Source: LMUY01 sp964244585 (lineage in GTDB: Bacteria > Pseudomonadota > Alphaproteobacteria > Acetobacterales > Acetobacteraceae). Taken from it: a DNA stretch of 64,000 nt. Shown in pieces: positions 52,922-61,025 of the stretch. The stretch covers positions 167,770-231,769 of the forward strand of contig CAXTJM010000004.1 in assembly GCA_964244585.1 (NCBI GenBank), written 5' to 3'. The notes below the pieces were generated by a model. It had not been told where the DNA came from and did not search any database. It worked only from the letters and a program-made list of their open reading frames with translations. A program made the position numbers and the translations under genes. Position 1 is the first letter of the stretch. Each line of letters begins with the position of its first letter.

Positions 52922-54348
52922 TCCGCAGCGACCTGCAGGGCAGCCTGCTGCATGTAGTCGTGCATGCGGGCCGCCGCATCGCGTCCGTCCTTGATCGCCC
53001 ACACCACCAGGCTCGCCCCGCGCACGATGTCGCCGGCGGCGAACACGCCGGGCAGGTTGGTCATCGCCGTGCGGTGGTCCACCGCCAGCGTGCCCCAGCG
53101 GCTGACGGCCAGCCCCTCCACGCCCCACAGCGTCGGCAGATCCTCCGGGTCGAAGCCGAGCGCCTTGACCACCAGCTCGGCCTCGACGGTGAACCGATCG
53201 CCCGACGGCTCGACCGATTGCCGGCCGGACGCGTCCGGCATGCCGAGCCGCATGCGCTGCACCCGGACGCCCGTCACCGCCGCATCGCCCAGGAAGGCCT
53301 CGGGCGCGGACAGCCAGACGAACTCCACCCCCTCCTCCTGCGCGTTCTTCACTTCGCGCAGGGAGCCCGGCATGTTGGCCTGGTCGCGGCGGTACAGGCA
53401 CTTCACGGAGGCCGCACCCTGCCGCACGGCGGTCCGCACGCAGTCCATCGCGGTGTCGCCGCCGCCGATCACCACCACGTGCTTGCCCGCGGCGTTCAGC
53501 GCCCCGCTATCGAACTCGGGCACGCTGTCGCCCAGGCCCTGCCGGTTGGAGGCGGTAAGGTAGTCGAGCGCCTTCACGATCCCGCCCAACCCGGCGCCGG
53601 GGCCGCCGATCTCCCGCGGCTTGTACACGCCGGTCGCGATCAGCACCGCATCGTGGCGGCGGCGCAGCTCGTCCCAGGCGATGCCGTCGCCCACGCCGAC
53701 GCCGAGATGGAAGCGGATGCCGCCCTCCTCCAGCAGCCGCCAGCGGCGCAGCACGATCTCCTTCTCCAGCTTGAAGCCCGGGATGCCGTAGATCATCAGG
53801 CCGCCGACGCGATCGTGCCGGTCGTAGACGTGCACCTGGTAGCCCTTGGCGCGCAGCATCTCCGCCGCTGCCAGCCCACCCGGGCCGGCGCCGACGATGC
53901 CGACGGATTGCGCCCGCTCCTGCTTCGGGCGCAGCGGCTTGACCCAGCCTTCCTTGAAGGCGGTGTCGGTGATGTGGCGCTCGACCGCGCCGATCGTGAC
54001 GCTGTCGAAGCCCTTCTCGATGACGCAATTGCCTTCGCACAGCCGGTCCTGCGGACAGATGCGGCCGCAGATCTCGGGAAAGTTGTTCGTGGCGGAGCTG
54101 ACCTCGTACGCCTCCTCCAGCCGTCCCTCCGCCGTGAGCTTCAGCCAGTCGGGGATGTTGTTGGACAGCGGACAGTGGATCGAGCAGAACGGGATGCCGC
54201 ATTGGCTGCATCGGCTGGCCTGTGCACCGGCCGCAGCCGGATCGAACCGGCGATAGATCTCACCGAAATCCTCGCGCCGCTGCGACACCACACGCTTTTC
54301 GGGCGTCTGCTGCGGCAGGCGGACGAATTGGAGCATGCGGTCTGCCAT
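52918..54348 (-). CDS. gltD: Glutamate synthase small subunit
   Basis: The NADPH-oxidising subunit, 476 residues. The N-terminal 4Fe-4S region is CSQCGIPFCSIHCPLSNNIPDWLKL and ICPQDRLCEGNC. The FAD Rossmann motif follows (GIVGAGPGGLAAAEMLRAKGYQVHVYDRHDRVGG), then the NADPH motif HVVVIGGGDTAMDCVRTAVRQGAASV, and the C-terminal PGVFAAGDIVRGASLVVWAIKDGRDAA. Start ATG 54348; ATG 54336 is possible. First gene of the gltD-DUF2059-gltB unit; a possible sigma-54-like site lies ~67 bases upstream. Confidence 0.97.
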   Translation of the reverse strand: MADRMLQFVRLPQQTPEKRVVSQRREDFGEIYRRFDPAAAGAQASRCSQCGIPFCSIHCPLSNNIPDWLKLTAEGRLEEAYEVSSATNNFPEICGRICPQDRLCEGNCVIEKGFDSVTIGAVERHITDTAFKEGWVKPLRPKQERAQSVGIVGAGPGGLAAAEMLRAKGYQVHVYDRHDRVGGLMIYGIPGFKLEKEIVLRRWRLLEEGGIRFHLGVGVGDGIAWDELRRRHDAVLIATGVYKPREIGGPGAGLGGIVKALDYLTASNRQGLGDSVPEFDSGALNAAGKHVVVIGGGDTAMDCVRTAVRQGAASVKCLYRRDQANMPGSLREVKNAQEEGVEFVWLSAPEAFLGDAAVTGVRVQRMRLGMPDASGRQSVEPSGDRFTVEAELVVKALGFDPEDLPTLWGVEGLAVSRWGTLAVDHRTAMTNLPGVFAAGDIVRGASLVVWAIKDGRDAAARMHDYMQQAALQVAAE

Positions 54349-54423
54349 GGCGTCTGTGATCTCCCGGACGAGGCAGGCATATACGGGTGGCTCGTTGCCT
54401 AGGCGAGTGGAAAATCGCTTAGT

Positions 54424-54443
54424 ATGGCAGTAATGCTGCCCTT
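54424..54443 (-). promoter_or_regulatory. Possible sigma-54-type site upstream of gltD
   Basis: On the minus strand the sequence GGGCAGCATTACTGCCA contains GG-N10-GC, the -24/-12 spacing of RpoN promoters (TGGCAC-N5-TTGC in the consensus; two positions differ). It is also an imperfect palindrome. Transcription from it would start ~65 bases before the gltD ATG. Weak evidence, but gltBD is nitrogen-linked and the window contains rpoN. Confidence 0.25.
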
Positions 54444-54489
54444 GAACGACGCATATCTTCCTTGCGTCGCTAGCAGGAGGTGCATCGAG

Positions 54490-54524
54490 CCTGCAAGAAG
54501 GCCCGAAACGGGCCTTCAAGCAGG
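54490..54524. terminator. Terminator hairpin after the NDUFA9-like gene
   Basis: A perfect 9-bp stem (GAAGGCCCG at 54497-54505 with CGGGCCTTC at 54509-54517, loop AAA), extended by outer arms CCTGC/GCAGG across a 2x2 internal loop. It overlaps the stop codon of the NDUFA9-like gene and precedes the gltD promoter region on the minus strand. Confidence 0.8.
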
Positions 54525-55472
54525 AACACGCTCCAGCTTGCCGCCACCCGGGCGGTACCGGTCCAGGTAGTCCGGCACGACCAGGTCGACCGGCGTAGGC
54601 ACAATGCCAAGGGCTGCCAGGCCCAAGGCGCCGGGTGCCACCACATTGTCCTGCGACAGCAGGAGCAGCTGGTCGCGGGTGAACGGCTTGGTCGGCAGTT
54701 TCTCGGCGACGGCCGCCTGGATCCGCGCCAACCCCATCGGGATGTTGACCAGCGGACGGCTGCGCCGCGTTTCCTTCAAAATGTAGGCCAGGATCTCGCG
54801 GAAGGTCCATACCTGCGGACCGCCCAGCTCATAGGTCTTGCCCGCCGTATCCTGGCCGAACAGACCGGCCATGACGGCATCCGAGACATCGCCGACATAG
54901 ACCGGCTGCATCCTGGTATCCCCGGAGATCACCGGCATGAACGGCAGCAACTGCGCCATGGCGGCGAACCGGTTGAAGAACTGGTCTTCCGCCCCGAACA
55001 CCAGCGACGGACGCAGCACGGTCGCCGCCGGCATCGCGGCCCGAACCGCCGCCTCCCCGTCCGCCTTGGTGCGGCCGTACACGCTCTTGCTCGCCGGGTC
55101 GGCGCCGATCGCCGAGAGCTGGACCATCCGGCCGGCGCCAGCCGCCGCCGCCAGCGCGGCGATCCGTCCCGCCCCCTCCACCTGAATGCGCTGGAAATCG
55201 CCCGCCCGGCGTTCGGCCAGGATGCCGACCAGGTTGACCACCAGCTCGGCGCCTTCGACCGCGCGTGCCACCGTCGTGTCATGCGCGAGCGAGGCGTACA
55301 TCGGCACGATCTGCCCCACGCGGCCCATCGGACGCAGGAACATCGCGCTCTCCGGATCGCGGACAGCCACCCGCGTCACGTATCCTGCGCCCGCCAGCCG
55401 CTTGACCACGTACCGGCCGAGGAAGCCCGACCCGCCGAACACGGTTGCCACGTTGCGAGTCGTCACCGCCAT
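54516..55472 (-). CDS. Complex I NDUFA9-like NAD(P)-binding protein
   Basis: A 318-residue atypical short-chain dehydrogenase. The N-terminal NAD(P) fingerprint is VATVFGGSGFLGRYVVKRLAGAGYVTRVAVRDPE (GGSGFLG). Further conserved parts: VVNLVGILAE, MVQLSAIGADPASKSVYGRTKADGEAAV (YxxxK pair as YGRTK) and ATVLRPSLVFGAEDQFFNRFAAMAQ. This is the NDUFA9 group, an accessory subunit of complex I in alphaproteobacteria and mitochondria that binds NADPH structurally; lone homologues also occur. No nuo genes are near. It ends at a strong terminator. Confidence 0.88.
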   Translation of the reverse strand: MAVTTRNVATVFGGSGFLGRYVVKRLAGAGYVTRVAVRDPESAMFLRPMGRVGQIVPMYASLAHDTTVARAVEGAELVVNLVGILAERRAGDFQRIQVEGAGRIAALAAAAGAGRMVQLSAIGADPASKSVYGRTKADGEAAVRAAMPAATVLRPSLVFGAEDQFFNRFAAMAQLLPFMPVISGDTRMQPVYVGDVSDAVMAGLFGQDTAGKTYELGGPQVWTFREILAYILKETRRSRPLVNIPMGLARIQAAVAEKLPTKPFTRDQLLLLSQDNVVAPGALGLAALGIVPTPVDLVVPDYLDRYRPGGGKLERVPA

Positions 55473-55580
55473 GAAATCGCCCTTTCCGTCGTCACTCTGC
55501 CATATGCGCCGGACGCAGTGCCCTCAAGCCGCCCGGCACGGGAGATTGAAACAAGCCGCGCCCGGCCATATCGTTCCGCG

Positions 55581-55967
55581 ATGAAGCTATCCGCCGGCGA
55601 CGTTGCCAATGGCGCGGCCTGGATCGTGTTCGCGGTGATCATCGCCGTCGCGGTCGTGATGGCGGACGTCCTGGGCTTTCTCGGCCTGCTGCTCATCGGC
55701 GCCGCCACCTGGCTGGTCTGCTCCCGCGCGGCGCAAGACGAGCATCCGGGCTGGCCAGGTCCGCAGGCATTCCGAAGCGACGCCGCCATCACCCCGACGC
55801 CGCGGCGCCTTGCATCGCCGGAAGAGCGCGCCGCCCGGGATGCCGCCTGGCGTGCAACGCTCGATCCCATCCGCTTCTTCGGCCGCTGCGGCATGGCGCT
55901 CACCGCCGTGGGGGCCGCAGGGTTCGCGTGGCAGTATTGGCTGGCGGCGGCGTCGAATGGCCATTGA
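55581..55967 (+). CDS. Hypothetical membrane protein
   Basis: A 128-residue protein of unknown function. Two closely spaced hydrophobic helices near the N-terminus (GAAWIVFAVIIAVAVVMADVLGFLGLLLIGAATWLVC) are followed by a ~55-residue polar segment (Arg/Glu-rich, PRRLASPEERAARDAAWR) and a third helix at the C-terminus (FGRCGMALTAVGAAGFAWQYWLA). Start ATG 55581; the longer open frame runs antisense to the NDUFA9-like gene. It stands 51 bases before tRNA-Leu. Confidence 0.68.
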   Translation: MKLSAGDVANGAAWIVFAVIIAVAVVMADVLGFLGLLLIGAATWLVCSRAAQDEHPGWPGPQAFRSDAAITPTPRRLASPEERAARDAAWRATLDPIRFFGRCGMALTAVGAAGFAWQYWLAAASNGH

Positions 55968-56018
55968 CGCTGCCAGACCCGCCCGCTACATCGCCGCTCC
56001 ACCGCACGCCGCGTGCAT

Positions 56019-56105
56019 GCCCAGGTGGCGGAATTGGTAGACGCGCAGGTTTCAGGTACCTGTGTCCGAAAGGACGTGAAAGTTCGAGTCTTTTCCTGGG
56101 CACCA
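56019..56105 (+). tRNA. tRNA-Leu (anticodon CAG)
   Basis: An 87-nt type II tRNA with a 7-bp acceptor stem GCCCAGG/CCTGGGC, D-loop AATTGGTAGACGC, anticodon arm CAGGT-TTCAGGT-ACCTG with CAG at 34-36, a long variable arm (TGTCCGAAAGGACGTG), T-loop GTTCGAGTC and encoded ACCA. It reads CUG codons, the main leucine codon in GC-rich genomes. Its 3' end recurs at 58556-58573. Confidence 0.95.
56088..56105 (+). repeat. tRNA-Leu 3' end, direct repeat copy 1 (candidate att site)
   Basis: The last 18 bases of tRNA-Leu, AGTCTTTTCCTGGGCACCA minus one T, match the sequence at 58556-58573 except for a single-base length difference in the T run; 14 bases (TTTCCTGGGCACCA) are identical. Such duplications of tRNA 3' ends are left by site-specific integration. 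Confidence 0.6.
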
Positions 56106-56380
56106 TCACGGCTGCGGCAAGTGTGGGCATTTGGGTTTGGCTGATCCAAGCTGCCCCGAGCCCTGCCTATATCAAATAGGCGGCAGCTAGGAAGCCTCCG
56201 CGGCTGAGCCCTGTCGCCCTGCCGTAGCCCCGTTGGTCAGAGGGCTCGGACCGGTAGCACGGATCTCGCCCTGAACGTCCTGCCACTTGCATCCTGCCTC
56301 GCTCGACGCCGCGACAGTATCTGGTTGTTAACCCCGTATTGCGAGACTTGCCCCTCTCCACAATCAGAGGCGACGAGACG

Positions 56381-56680
56381 GTGACGGCGGCTTCCTTCCT
56401 CCCTGCCATACTCCTCATGGGCGGCAGCCTCGTCGCGGCCGCATCCGTCGAATTCGGGCCAAGCGACCCGCACGCCGTGGCGGCGGTATTCCCACCGTGG
56501 TGGAGCAGCACCGAAATCATCGCCGCCGCCGGTTCGGCTGGGCTCATCCTGGCGCCCGGCGCCGCGGGCAATGTGGTGCTGCTCCGCTCCCCTTCACCCG
56601 ACCTGCCGCAACGGGCTGCGGCAGCGGGGGCGTGGTTGGTGTTTGCCGGCTCGTTCCTCACCATGTGCGGCGGCAAATAG
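56381..56680 (+). CDS. Small hypothetical membrane-associated protein
   Basis: A 99-residue protein of unknown function. GTG 56381 is preceded by GAGG; TTG 56339 is further upstream in frame. It has a hydrophobic N-terminal stretch (FLPAILLMGGSLVAAAS), a middle hydrophobic stretch (TEIIAAAGSAGLILAPGAAGNVVLL) and a third (AAAAGAWLVFAGSFLTMCGG). Its stop lies 8 bases before the chemoreceptor gene, so they likely form an operon. It is inside the interval bounded by the tRNA-Leu repeat. Confidence 0.6.
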   Translation: MTAASFLPAILLMGGSLVAAASVEFGPSDPHAVAAVFPPWWSSTEIIAAAGSAGLILAPGAAGNVVLLRSPSPDLPQRAAAAGAWLVFAGSFLTMCGGK

Positions 56681-56688
56681 GAAGCGGC

Positions 56689-58383
56689 ATGTTCCAGGAC
56701 CTGACGCATCAGCGACGCCTCGGGAGTAGCGGGCTTCTGCTTTGGCTATGGGCGCACGTGCCACTGCAGGCCGGCGCCATGCTGCTGCTCGGCCGGCCCT
56801 GGCTTGGCCTGACTGCGGCCGTCGCCATCTGCGCCGCCACCGCAACGATTGCGGTAAGAACCACCGATAATGCCGCGACGGCCCGAGTGACGGTCGGGGT
56901 GGCGTTTATGTGCGCCATCTCGCTGCTGCTGGCCGGGTTCCAGGGCCATGGCTGGCAGATCGATCTGCACATGTATTACTTCGCCGGACTCGCCTTGCTG
57001 GTGGTGTATTGCGACTGGCTGGTCATATTGGCCGCCGCCGTGACGGTGGCCGTGCACCACCTGGTTCTGAACTTCGCCCTGCCGGCAGCCATCTATCCCG
57101 GCGGCGGCGATTTCGGCCGCGTCGTGCTGCATGCCGTGGTGCTTGTCGTCGAGGCGGCCACCCTGATGTGGGTGAGCTACAACACGCAGACGATGTTCGC
57201 TCTGCGGGAGGCGGCGCAGGCAAGGGAAAACGCCCTGCGGGATGGCGAGTTGAACCGCGCGATGGAGACTGCGGAGCAAGAGCGGCTGCTGCAGGCCGAG
57301 CAGTTACGCGCCATGGAGGAACGTACATCGAACGAGCAGGCGCGCGTGGTCGGCGGCCTTGCCGAAGGCCTGCACGAACTGTCCCGCGGCAACCTGGCCT
57401 TCCGGATTGAACAGCCCTTCTCGCACGACTACGAAACCCTACGGACGGATTTCAACACGGCGCTTGGCGCGCTCCAGGACACCATGGTGGTGATATCCAA
57501 GAGTACCGGGGCGCTTCGCACGGAGGCCGAGGCGATGCTCGGCGCGGCGGACGATCTGTCCCGGCGCACGGAGCGACAGGCGTCGAGCTTGGAGGAAACC
57601 GCCGCCGCGCTCGGGCAGATCCTCGCGAGGATACGCCGGACGGCCGAGGGAACCACCCAGGCGACGGACGTCGTGGCAGTGGCCCGCATCGATGCCGAAC
57701 GCTCCGGCGACGTGGTCACGCGCGCCGTCACGGCCATGGACGGGATCAAGGCATCTTCCCGCCAGATCGGCCAGATCATCGGCGTCATCGACGAAATCGC
57801 GTTCCAGACCAATCTGTTGGCGCTGAACGCCGGCGTGGAGGCAGCGCGGGCCGGCGATGCCGGCCGCGGCTTTGCGGTCGTGGCGAGCGAGGTAAGGGCA
57901 TTGGCACAGCGCTCCGCCGACGCGGCAAAAGAAATCAAGACCCTGATCTCGCAATCGTCCAGGCAGGTCGATGAGGGCGTTCAACTGGTCGGCGAAAGCG
58001 GCGAGACGCTCGGCCGCATCGTCTCGCACATGGCGGAGATCACGGCGGTGGTGTGCGAGATTGCGACATCGACCCAGGAACAGGCGAGCGGGCTGGCCGA
58101 GGTGAACACCGCCGTCACCCAGATGGACCAGGTCACGCAGCAGAACGCAGCCATGGTGGAGGAAAGCTCCGCCGCCAGCCACAGCCTCGTCCGCGACACG
58201 ACGGCATTGGAGCGGCTGACGGCCAAGTTCCATCTGGGCCGAGCAGCCGCGGCCTCGGCCGCCATCGTCGAGCGGCCCCACGCCAGCCGCCACGACCCGC
58301 AGCGTTCGGGCCGGGTGTCGTTCCCCGGCGCCGATGCTCCGGCCCGTGGCGAACGCGCCGCCGGCTCCGGCTGGAGGCCATGA
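56689..58383 (+). CDS. Methyl-accepting chemotaxis protein with multi-helix membrane sensor
   Basis: A 564-residue chemoreceptor. The N-terminal ~180 residues form about six membrane helices, including DLHMYYFAGLALLVVYCDWLVILAAAVTVAVHHLVLNF; the paired HH and the DLHM motif resemble an integral-membrane sensor shared by some diguanylate cyclases and chemoreceptors. A coiled coil follows with a HAMP-like region (LHELSRGNLAFRIEQPF). The signalling tip is IIGVIDEIAFQTNLLALNAGVEAARAGDAGRGFAVVASEVRALAQRSADAAKEI, a standard MCP hairpin binding CheA/CheW. There is no periplasmic ligand domain. ATG 56689 follows GGAAG. No che genes nearby. Confidence 0.92.
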   Translation: MFQDLTHQRRLGSSGLLLWLWAHVPLQAGAMLLLGRPWLGLTAAVAICAATATIAVRTTDNAATARVTVGVAFMCAISLLLAGFQGHGWQIDLHMYYFAGLALLVVYCDWLVILAAAVTVAVHHLVLNFALPAAIYPGGGDFGRVVLHAVVLVVEAATLMWVSYNTQTMFALREAAQARENALRDGELNRAMETAEQERLLQAEQLRAMEERTSNEQARVVGGLAEGLHELSRGNLAFRIEQPFSHDYETLRTDFNTALGALQDTMVVISKSTGALRTEAEAMLGAADDLSRRTERQASSLEETAAALGQILARIRRTAEGTTQATDVVAVARIDAERSGDVVTRAVTAMDGIKASSRQIGQIIGVIDEIAFQTNLLALNAGVEAARAGDAGRGFAVVASEVRALAQRSADAAKEIKTLISQSSRQVDEGVQLVGESGETLGRIVSHMAEITAVVCEIATSTQEQASGLAEVNTAVTQMDQVTQQNAAMVEESSAASHSLVRDTTALERLTAKFHLGRAAAASAAIVERPHASRHDPQRSGRVSFPGADAPARGERAAGSGWRP

Positions 58384-58555
58384 CGCGGGAGTTCGCCGAA
58401 CGCCGAAACGATCGGCAGGAGGAGCCGGACGGCCGCCCGGCAACTCGGCCTTCCGGTCGGTGTGGTTGTGGTGTAACGATGATCGGCGATCCGCCTGCGC
58501 GAACCTAACCCAGTGAACGGGCGTCGCGCCTTCGACACCGTCCAATGCCCTTTGA

Positions 58556-58573
58556 AGTCTTTCCTGGGCACCA
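58556..58573 (+). repeat. tRNA-Leu 3' end, direct repeat copy 2 (candidate att site)
   Basis: AGTCTTTCCTGGGCACCA repeats the 3' end of tRNA-Leu at 56088-56105 including the CCA. The bases before it (TTTGA against TTCG of the T-loop) are weakly similar, so this is a tRNA tail and not a second gene. It bounds a 2.45-kb interval holding a small membrane protein and the chemoreceptor. Confidence 0.6.
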
Positions 58574-58621
58574 CCCGCGCCGCGCCCGTGACGGGGTGCG
58601 GCACAGCGAAAGCCCGATGCC

Positions 58622-59272
58622 GTGGCCACGCAGTTCCAGCCGAACGCCACCATCCACCTCCATAAGGGTGACCTGCCGGAGGGCGTGGGCTTCGGCGGCA
58701 GCGTGGCCGTCGATACGGAAACCATGGGGCTGAACTGGCACCGGGACCGGCTGTGCCTGGTGCAACTCTCCGCCGGGGACGGCACGGCGCACCTGGTGCA
58801 GATCATCCCGCCGTCGCTGGGCGGTGCCGGCGCGGACTGCCCCAACCTGAAGCGCCTGATGGCGGACCCGGCCGTGACCAAGCTGATGCATTTCGCCCGC
58901 TTCGACGTGGGCATCCTGCAACAGACGCTGGGCATCACGGTGACGCCGGTCCGTTGCACCAAGGTCGCGGCCAAGCTGGTCCGCACCTTCACGGAACGCC
59001 ACGGCCTGCGCGACCTCTGCCGCGAGTTGCTGGGCGTGGAGATCAGCAAGCAGCAGCAGACCTCCGACTGGGGCGCCGTGGAACTGACGCCGGAGCAGAT
59101 CGCCTATGCCGCGTCCGACGTGCTGCACCTGCATGCGCTGTGGGCAAGGCTGGAAGCGTTGCTGCGCCGGGAGGGCCGGCTCGACCTGGCGGAAGCCTGC
59201 TTCGCCTTCCTGCCGACGCGAAGCCGGCTGGACGCGCTGGGCTATGACGCGCCGGACATCTTCTCGCATTAG
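58622..59272 (+). CDS. rnd: Ribonuclease D (short form)
   Basis: A 3'-5' exoribonuclease of the DEDDy group, involved in tRNA 3' maturation in the family. The 216-residue short form lacks the HRDC domains of E. coli RNase D, as is usual in alphaproteobacteria. Motifs: VAVDTETMGL with Asp31/Glu33 (ExoI), LMHFARFDVGILQ (ExoII) and AYAASDVLHLHALW with Tyr and Asp (ExoIII). GTG 58622 is the start. It is followed by kdsD after ~107 bases. Confidence 0.94.
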   Translation: MATQFQPNATIHLHKGDLPEGVGFGGSVAVDTETMGLNWHRDRLCLVQLSAGDGTAHLVQIIPPSLGGAGADCPNLKRLMADPAVTKLMHFARFDVGILQQTLGITVTPVRCTKVAAKLVRTFTERHGLRDLCRELLGVEISKQQQTSDWGAVELTPEQIAYAASDVLHLHALWARLEALLRREGRLDLAEACFAFLPTRSRLDALGYDAPDIFSH

Positions 59273-59379
59273 CCTCGCAGCGTTGCCTTGTGTCGCTGGC
59301 ATGGTTTTTGGATGTCGAATTCGCCACAGTCCCACGTGCGCATTGACCAGGCCCCACTGTCTGGCCATACCATGCGGCC

Positions 59380-60357
59380 ATGAGCGCCGTGGCAGCCGCA
59401 TGCACCGATCTTGACGTCGCGCGATCCGTGCTCGGCACCGAAGCTGCCGGGCTGCGGGCCTTGGCAGCGTCGCTGGATGACTCGTTCGACCGTGCGGTAA
59501 GCCTGCTCGCCGGCTGCACCGGCCGGGTCGTCGTGTCCGGCATGGGCAAGTCCGGCCATGTGGCCCGCAAGACCGCCGCGACGCTCGCCTCCACCGGCAG
59601 CCCGGCCTTCTTCGTGCACCCGGCCGAAGCCTCCCATGGCGACCTCGGCATGGTGCAGCCCGGCGATGCGCTGGTGCTGTTCTCCAACAGCGGCGAAACC
59701 ACGGAACTGGCCGACCTGGTGGCGCATGCCCGCCGCTTCCGCATGCCGCTGGTCGCGGTGACCGGGCGCCCCGGCTCGACCCTGGCGCTGGCGGCCGACG
59801 TGGTGCTGCTGCTGCCGGCCGCGCCGGAGGCGTGCAGCGTCACGTCGGCGCCCACCACCAGCACCACGATGCAGCTGGCGCTCGGCGACGCCCTGGCCGT
59901 GGTGCTGCTGACCCGGCGCGGCTTCACCGCCACCGATTTCCGCGCCTATCACCCGGGCGGGCGGCTGGGCGCGCAGCTGCGGCGGGTGGGGGAGCTGATG
60001 CACACCGGGGACGCGGTCCCCCTGGCCGGGCCGGCGATGCCGATGCAGCAGGCGCTGCTGCTGATGACCGGCAAGGGCTTCGGCTGCGTCGGCGTGGTCG
60101 AACGCGGCGCCCTGGTCGGCATCGTCACAGACGGGGACCTGCGCCGCGCCATGGGGCCGGGCCTGCTGGACCAGCCGGTGCGCGCCGTCATGACCGCGCG
60201 ACCGCGCACCATCCGGCCGGATGCCCTGGCGGCCGACGCGCTGTGGACGATGAACGAGGGAGGGCGGCGCATCACCAGCCTGTTCGTGGTGGATGCCGGC
60301 GCCGCGCCCCTGGGCATCGTACACGTGCACGACCTCCTGAGGGCGGGCGTGGTATGA
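59380..60357 (+). CDS. kdsD: Arabinose-5-phosphate isomerase (KdsD/KpsF)
   Basis: Converts ribulose 5-phosphate to arabinose 5-phosphate, the first step of Kdo synthesis. 325 residues: an N-terminal SIS domain with VSGMGKSGHVARKTAATLASTGSPAFFVHPAEASHGDLGM, LVLFSNSGETTEL and SVTSAPTTSTTMQLALGDALAV, then FHPGGRLG-type AYHPGGRLGAQL, and two C-terminal CBS domains (GCVGVVERGALVGIVTDGDLRRAM and TSLFVVDAGAAPLGIVHVHDLL). Starts ATG 59380 and overlaps lptC by 4 bases. Confidence 0.97.
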   Translation: MSAVAAACTDLDVARSVLGTEAAGLRALAASLDDSFDRAVSLLAGCTGRVVVSGMGKSGHVARKTAATLASTGSPAFFVHPAEASHGDLGMVQPGDALVLFSNSGETTELADLVAHARRFRMPLVAVTGRPGSTLALAADVVLLLPAAPEACSVTSAPTTSTTMQLALGDALAVVLLTRRGFTATDFRAYHPGGRLGAQLRRVGELMHTGDAVPLAGPAMPMQQALLLMTGKGFGCVGVVERGALVGIVTDGDLRRAMGPGLLDQPVRAVMTARPRTIRPDALAADALWTMNEGGRRITSLFVVDAGAAPLGIVHVHDLLRAGVV

Positions 60358-61025
60358 CGGTGGCGCCGCTTCCCCGCGCCCGGCCCGACCGGTTCGGCAC
60401 CGCGACGGCCCGCACCCGGCCCGCGCCGACCAAGCACGACCTGGCGGGACGCCGCCGGACCGTCGTCTGGGGCAAGCGGCTGCTCCCGGTATTCGCCCTG
60501 CTGCTACTCGGCAGCGTCGCGATGTGGCCGGAGATCTCCCGCCTGTTCGACTCCAGCCGCATCTCCTACCGCCGCGGCGGCATGTCCGCGGAATTGCAGG
60601 CCGGCAAGCTGCTGAACATCCGTTATCACGGGATCGACACGCATAACCGGCCATACACCGTCACGGCTGAGCAGGCCGTCCAGGCTGGCGCGGAACGGAT
60701 CAACCTGGTGCAGCCGAAGGGCGACGTGGTCAGCGAGAACGGGTCGTGGACCTACGCGGAGTCGCTGGAGGGGGTCTACATCCAGCATGTCGGGCTGCTC
60801 GACCTGTCGCACGACGTGACCCTGTATCGCGACAACGGCGTCGTGCTTCATACCCAGTCGGTCGCCATGGATCTGAAAGCGGGCGCGGCGAGCGGGAACC
60901 AGCCCACCCATGCGGAAGGCCCGTTCGGCACGCTCGACTCCCAGGGTTTCGCCCTGGTCGACAAGGGCGACGACATCCAGTTCGACGGCAAATCCCGGCT
61001 TGTTCTGAACGGCAGCCACCCATGA
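60354..61025 (+). CDS. lptC: LPS export protein LptC
   Basis: A 223-residue bitopic inner-membrane protein that hands LPS from the LptB2FG transporter to the LptA bridge. A ~40-residue cytoplasmic N-terminus rich in Arg/Pro is followed by one helix (RLLPVFALLLLGSVAMWPEI) and a periplasmic jellyroll: YTVTAEQAVQAGAERINLVQPKGDVV, VYIQHVGLLDLSHDVTLYRDNGVVLHTQSVAMDLKAGAASG and DSQGFALVDKGDDIQFDGKSRLVL. This matches LptC. ATG overlaps the kdsD stop and the gene overlaps lptA (4 bases each). Confidence 0.92.
   Translation: MTVAPLPRARPDRFGTATARTRPAPTKHDLAGRRRTVVWGKRLLPVFALLLLGSVAMWPEISRLFDSSRISYRRGGMSAELQAGKLLNIRYHGIDTHNRPYTVTAEQAVQAGAERINLVQPKGDVVSENGSWTYAESLEGVYIQHVGLLDLSHDVTLYRDNGVVLHTQSVAMDLKAGAASGNQPTHAEGPFGTLDSQGFALVDKGDDIQFDGKSRLVLNGSHP

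Noticed and set aside
56206..56254. GAGCCCT ... AGGGCTC inverted repeat between tRNA-Leu and the small membrane protein
   Set aside because: Seven-base arms with a long unpaired middle are expected by chance in this GC content.
58540..58573. A second or pseudo tRNA-Leu gene
   Set aside because: Only the 3' acceptor strand and a weak T-arm remnant are present; no anticodon or D arm lies upstream.
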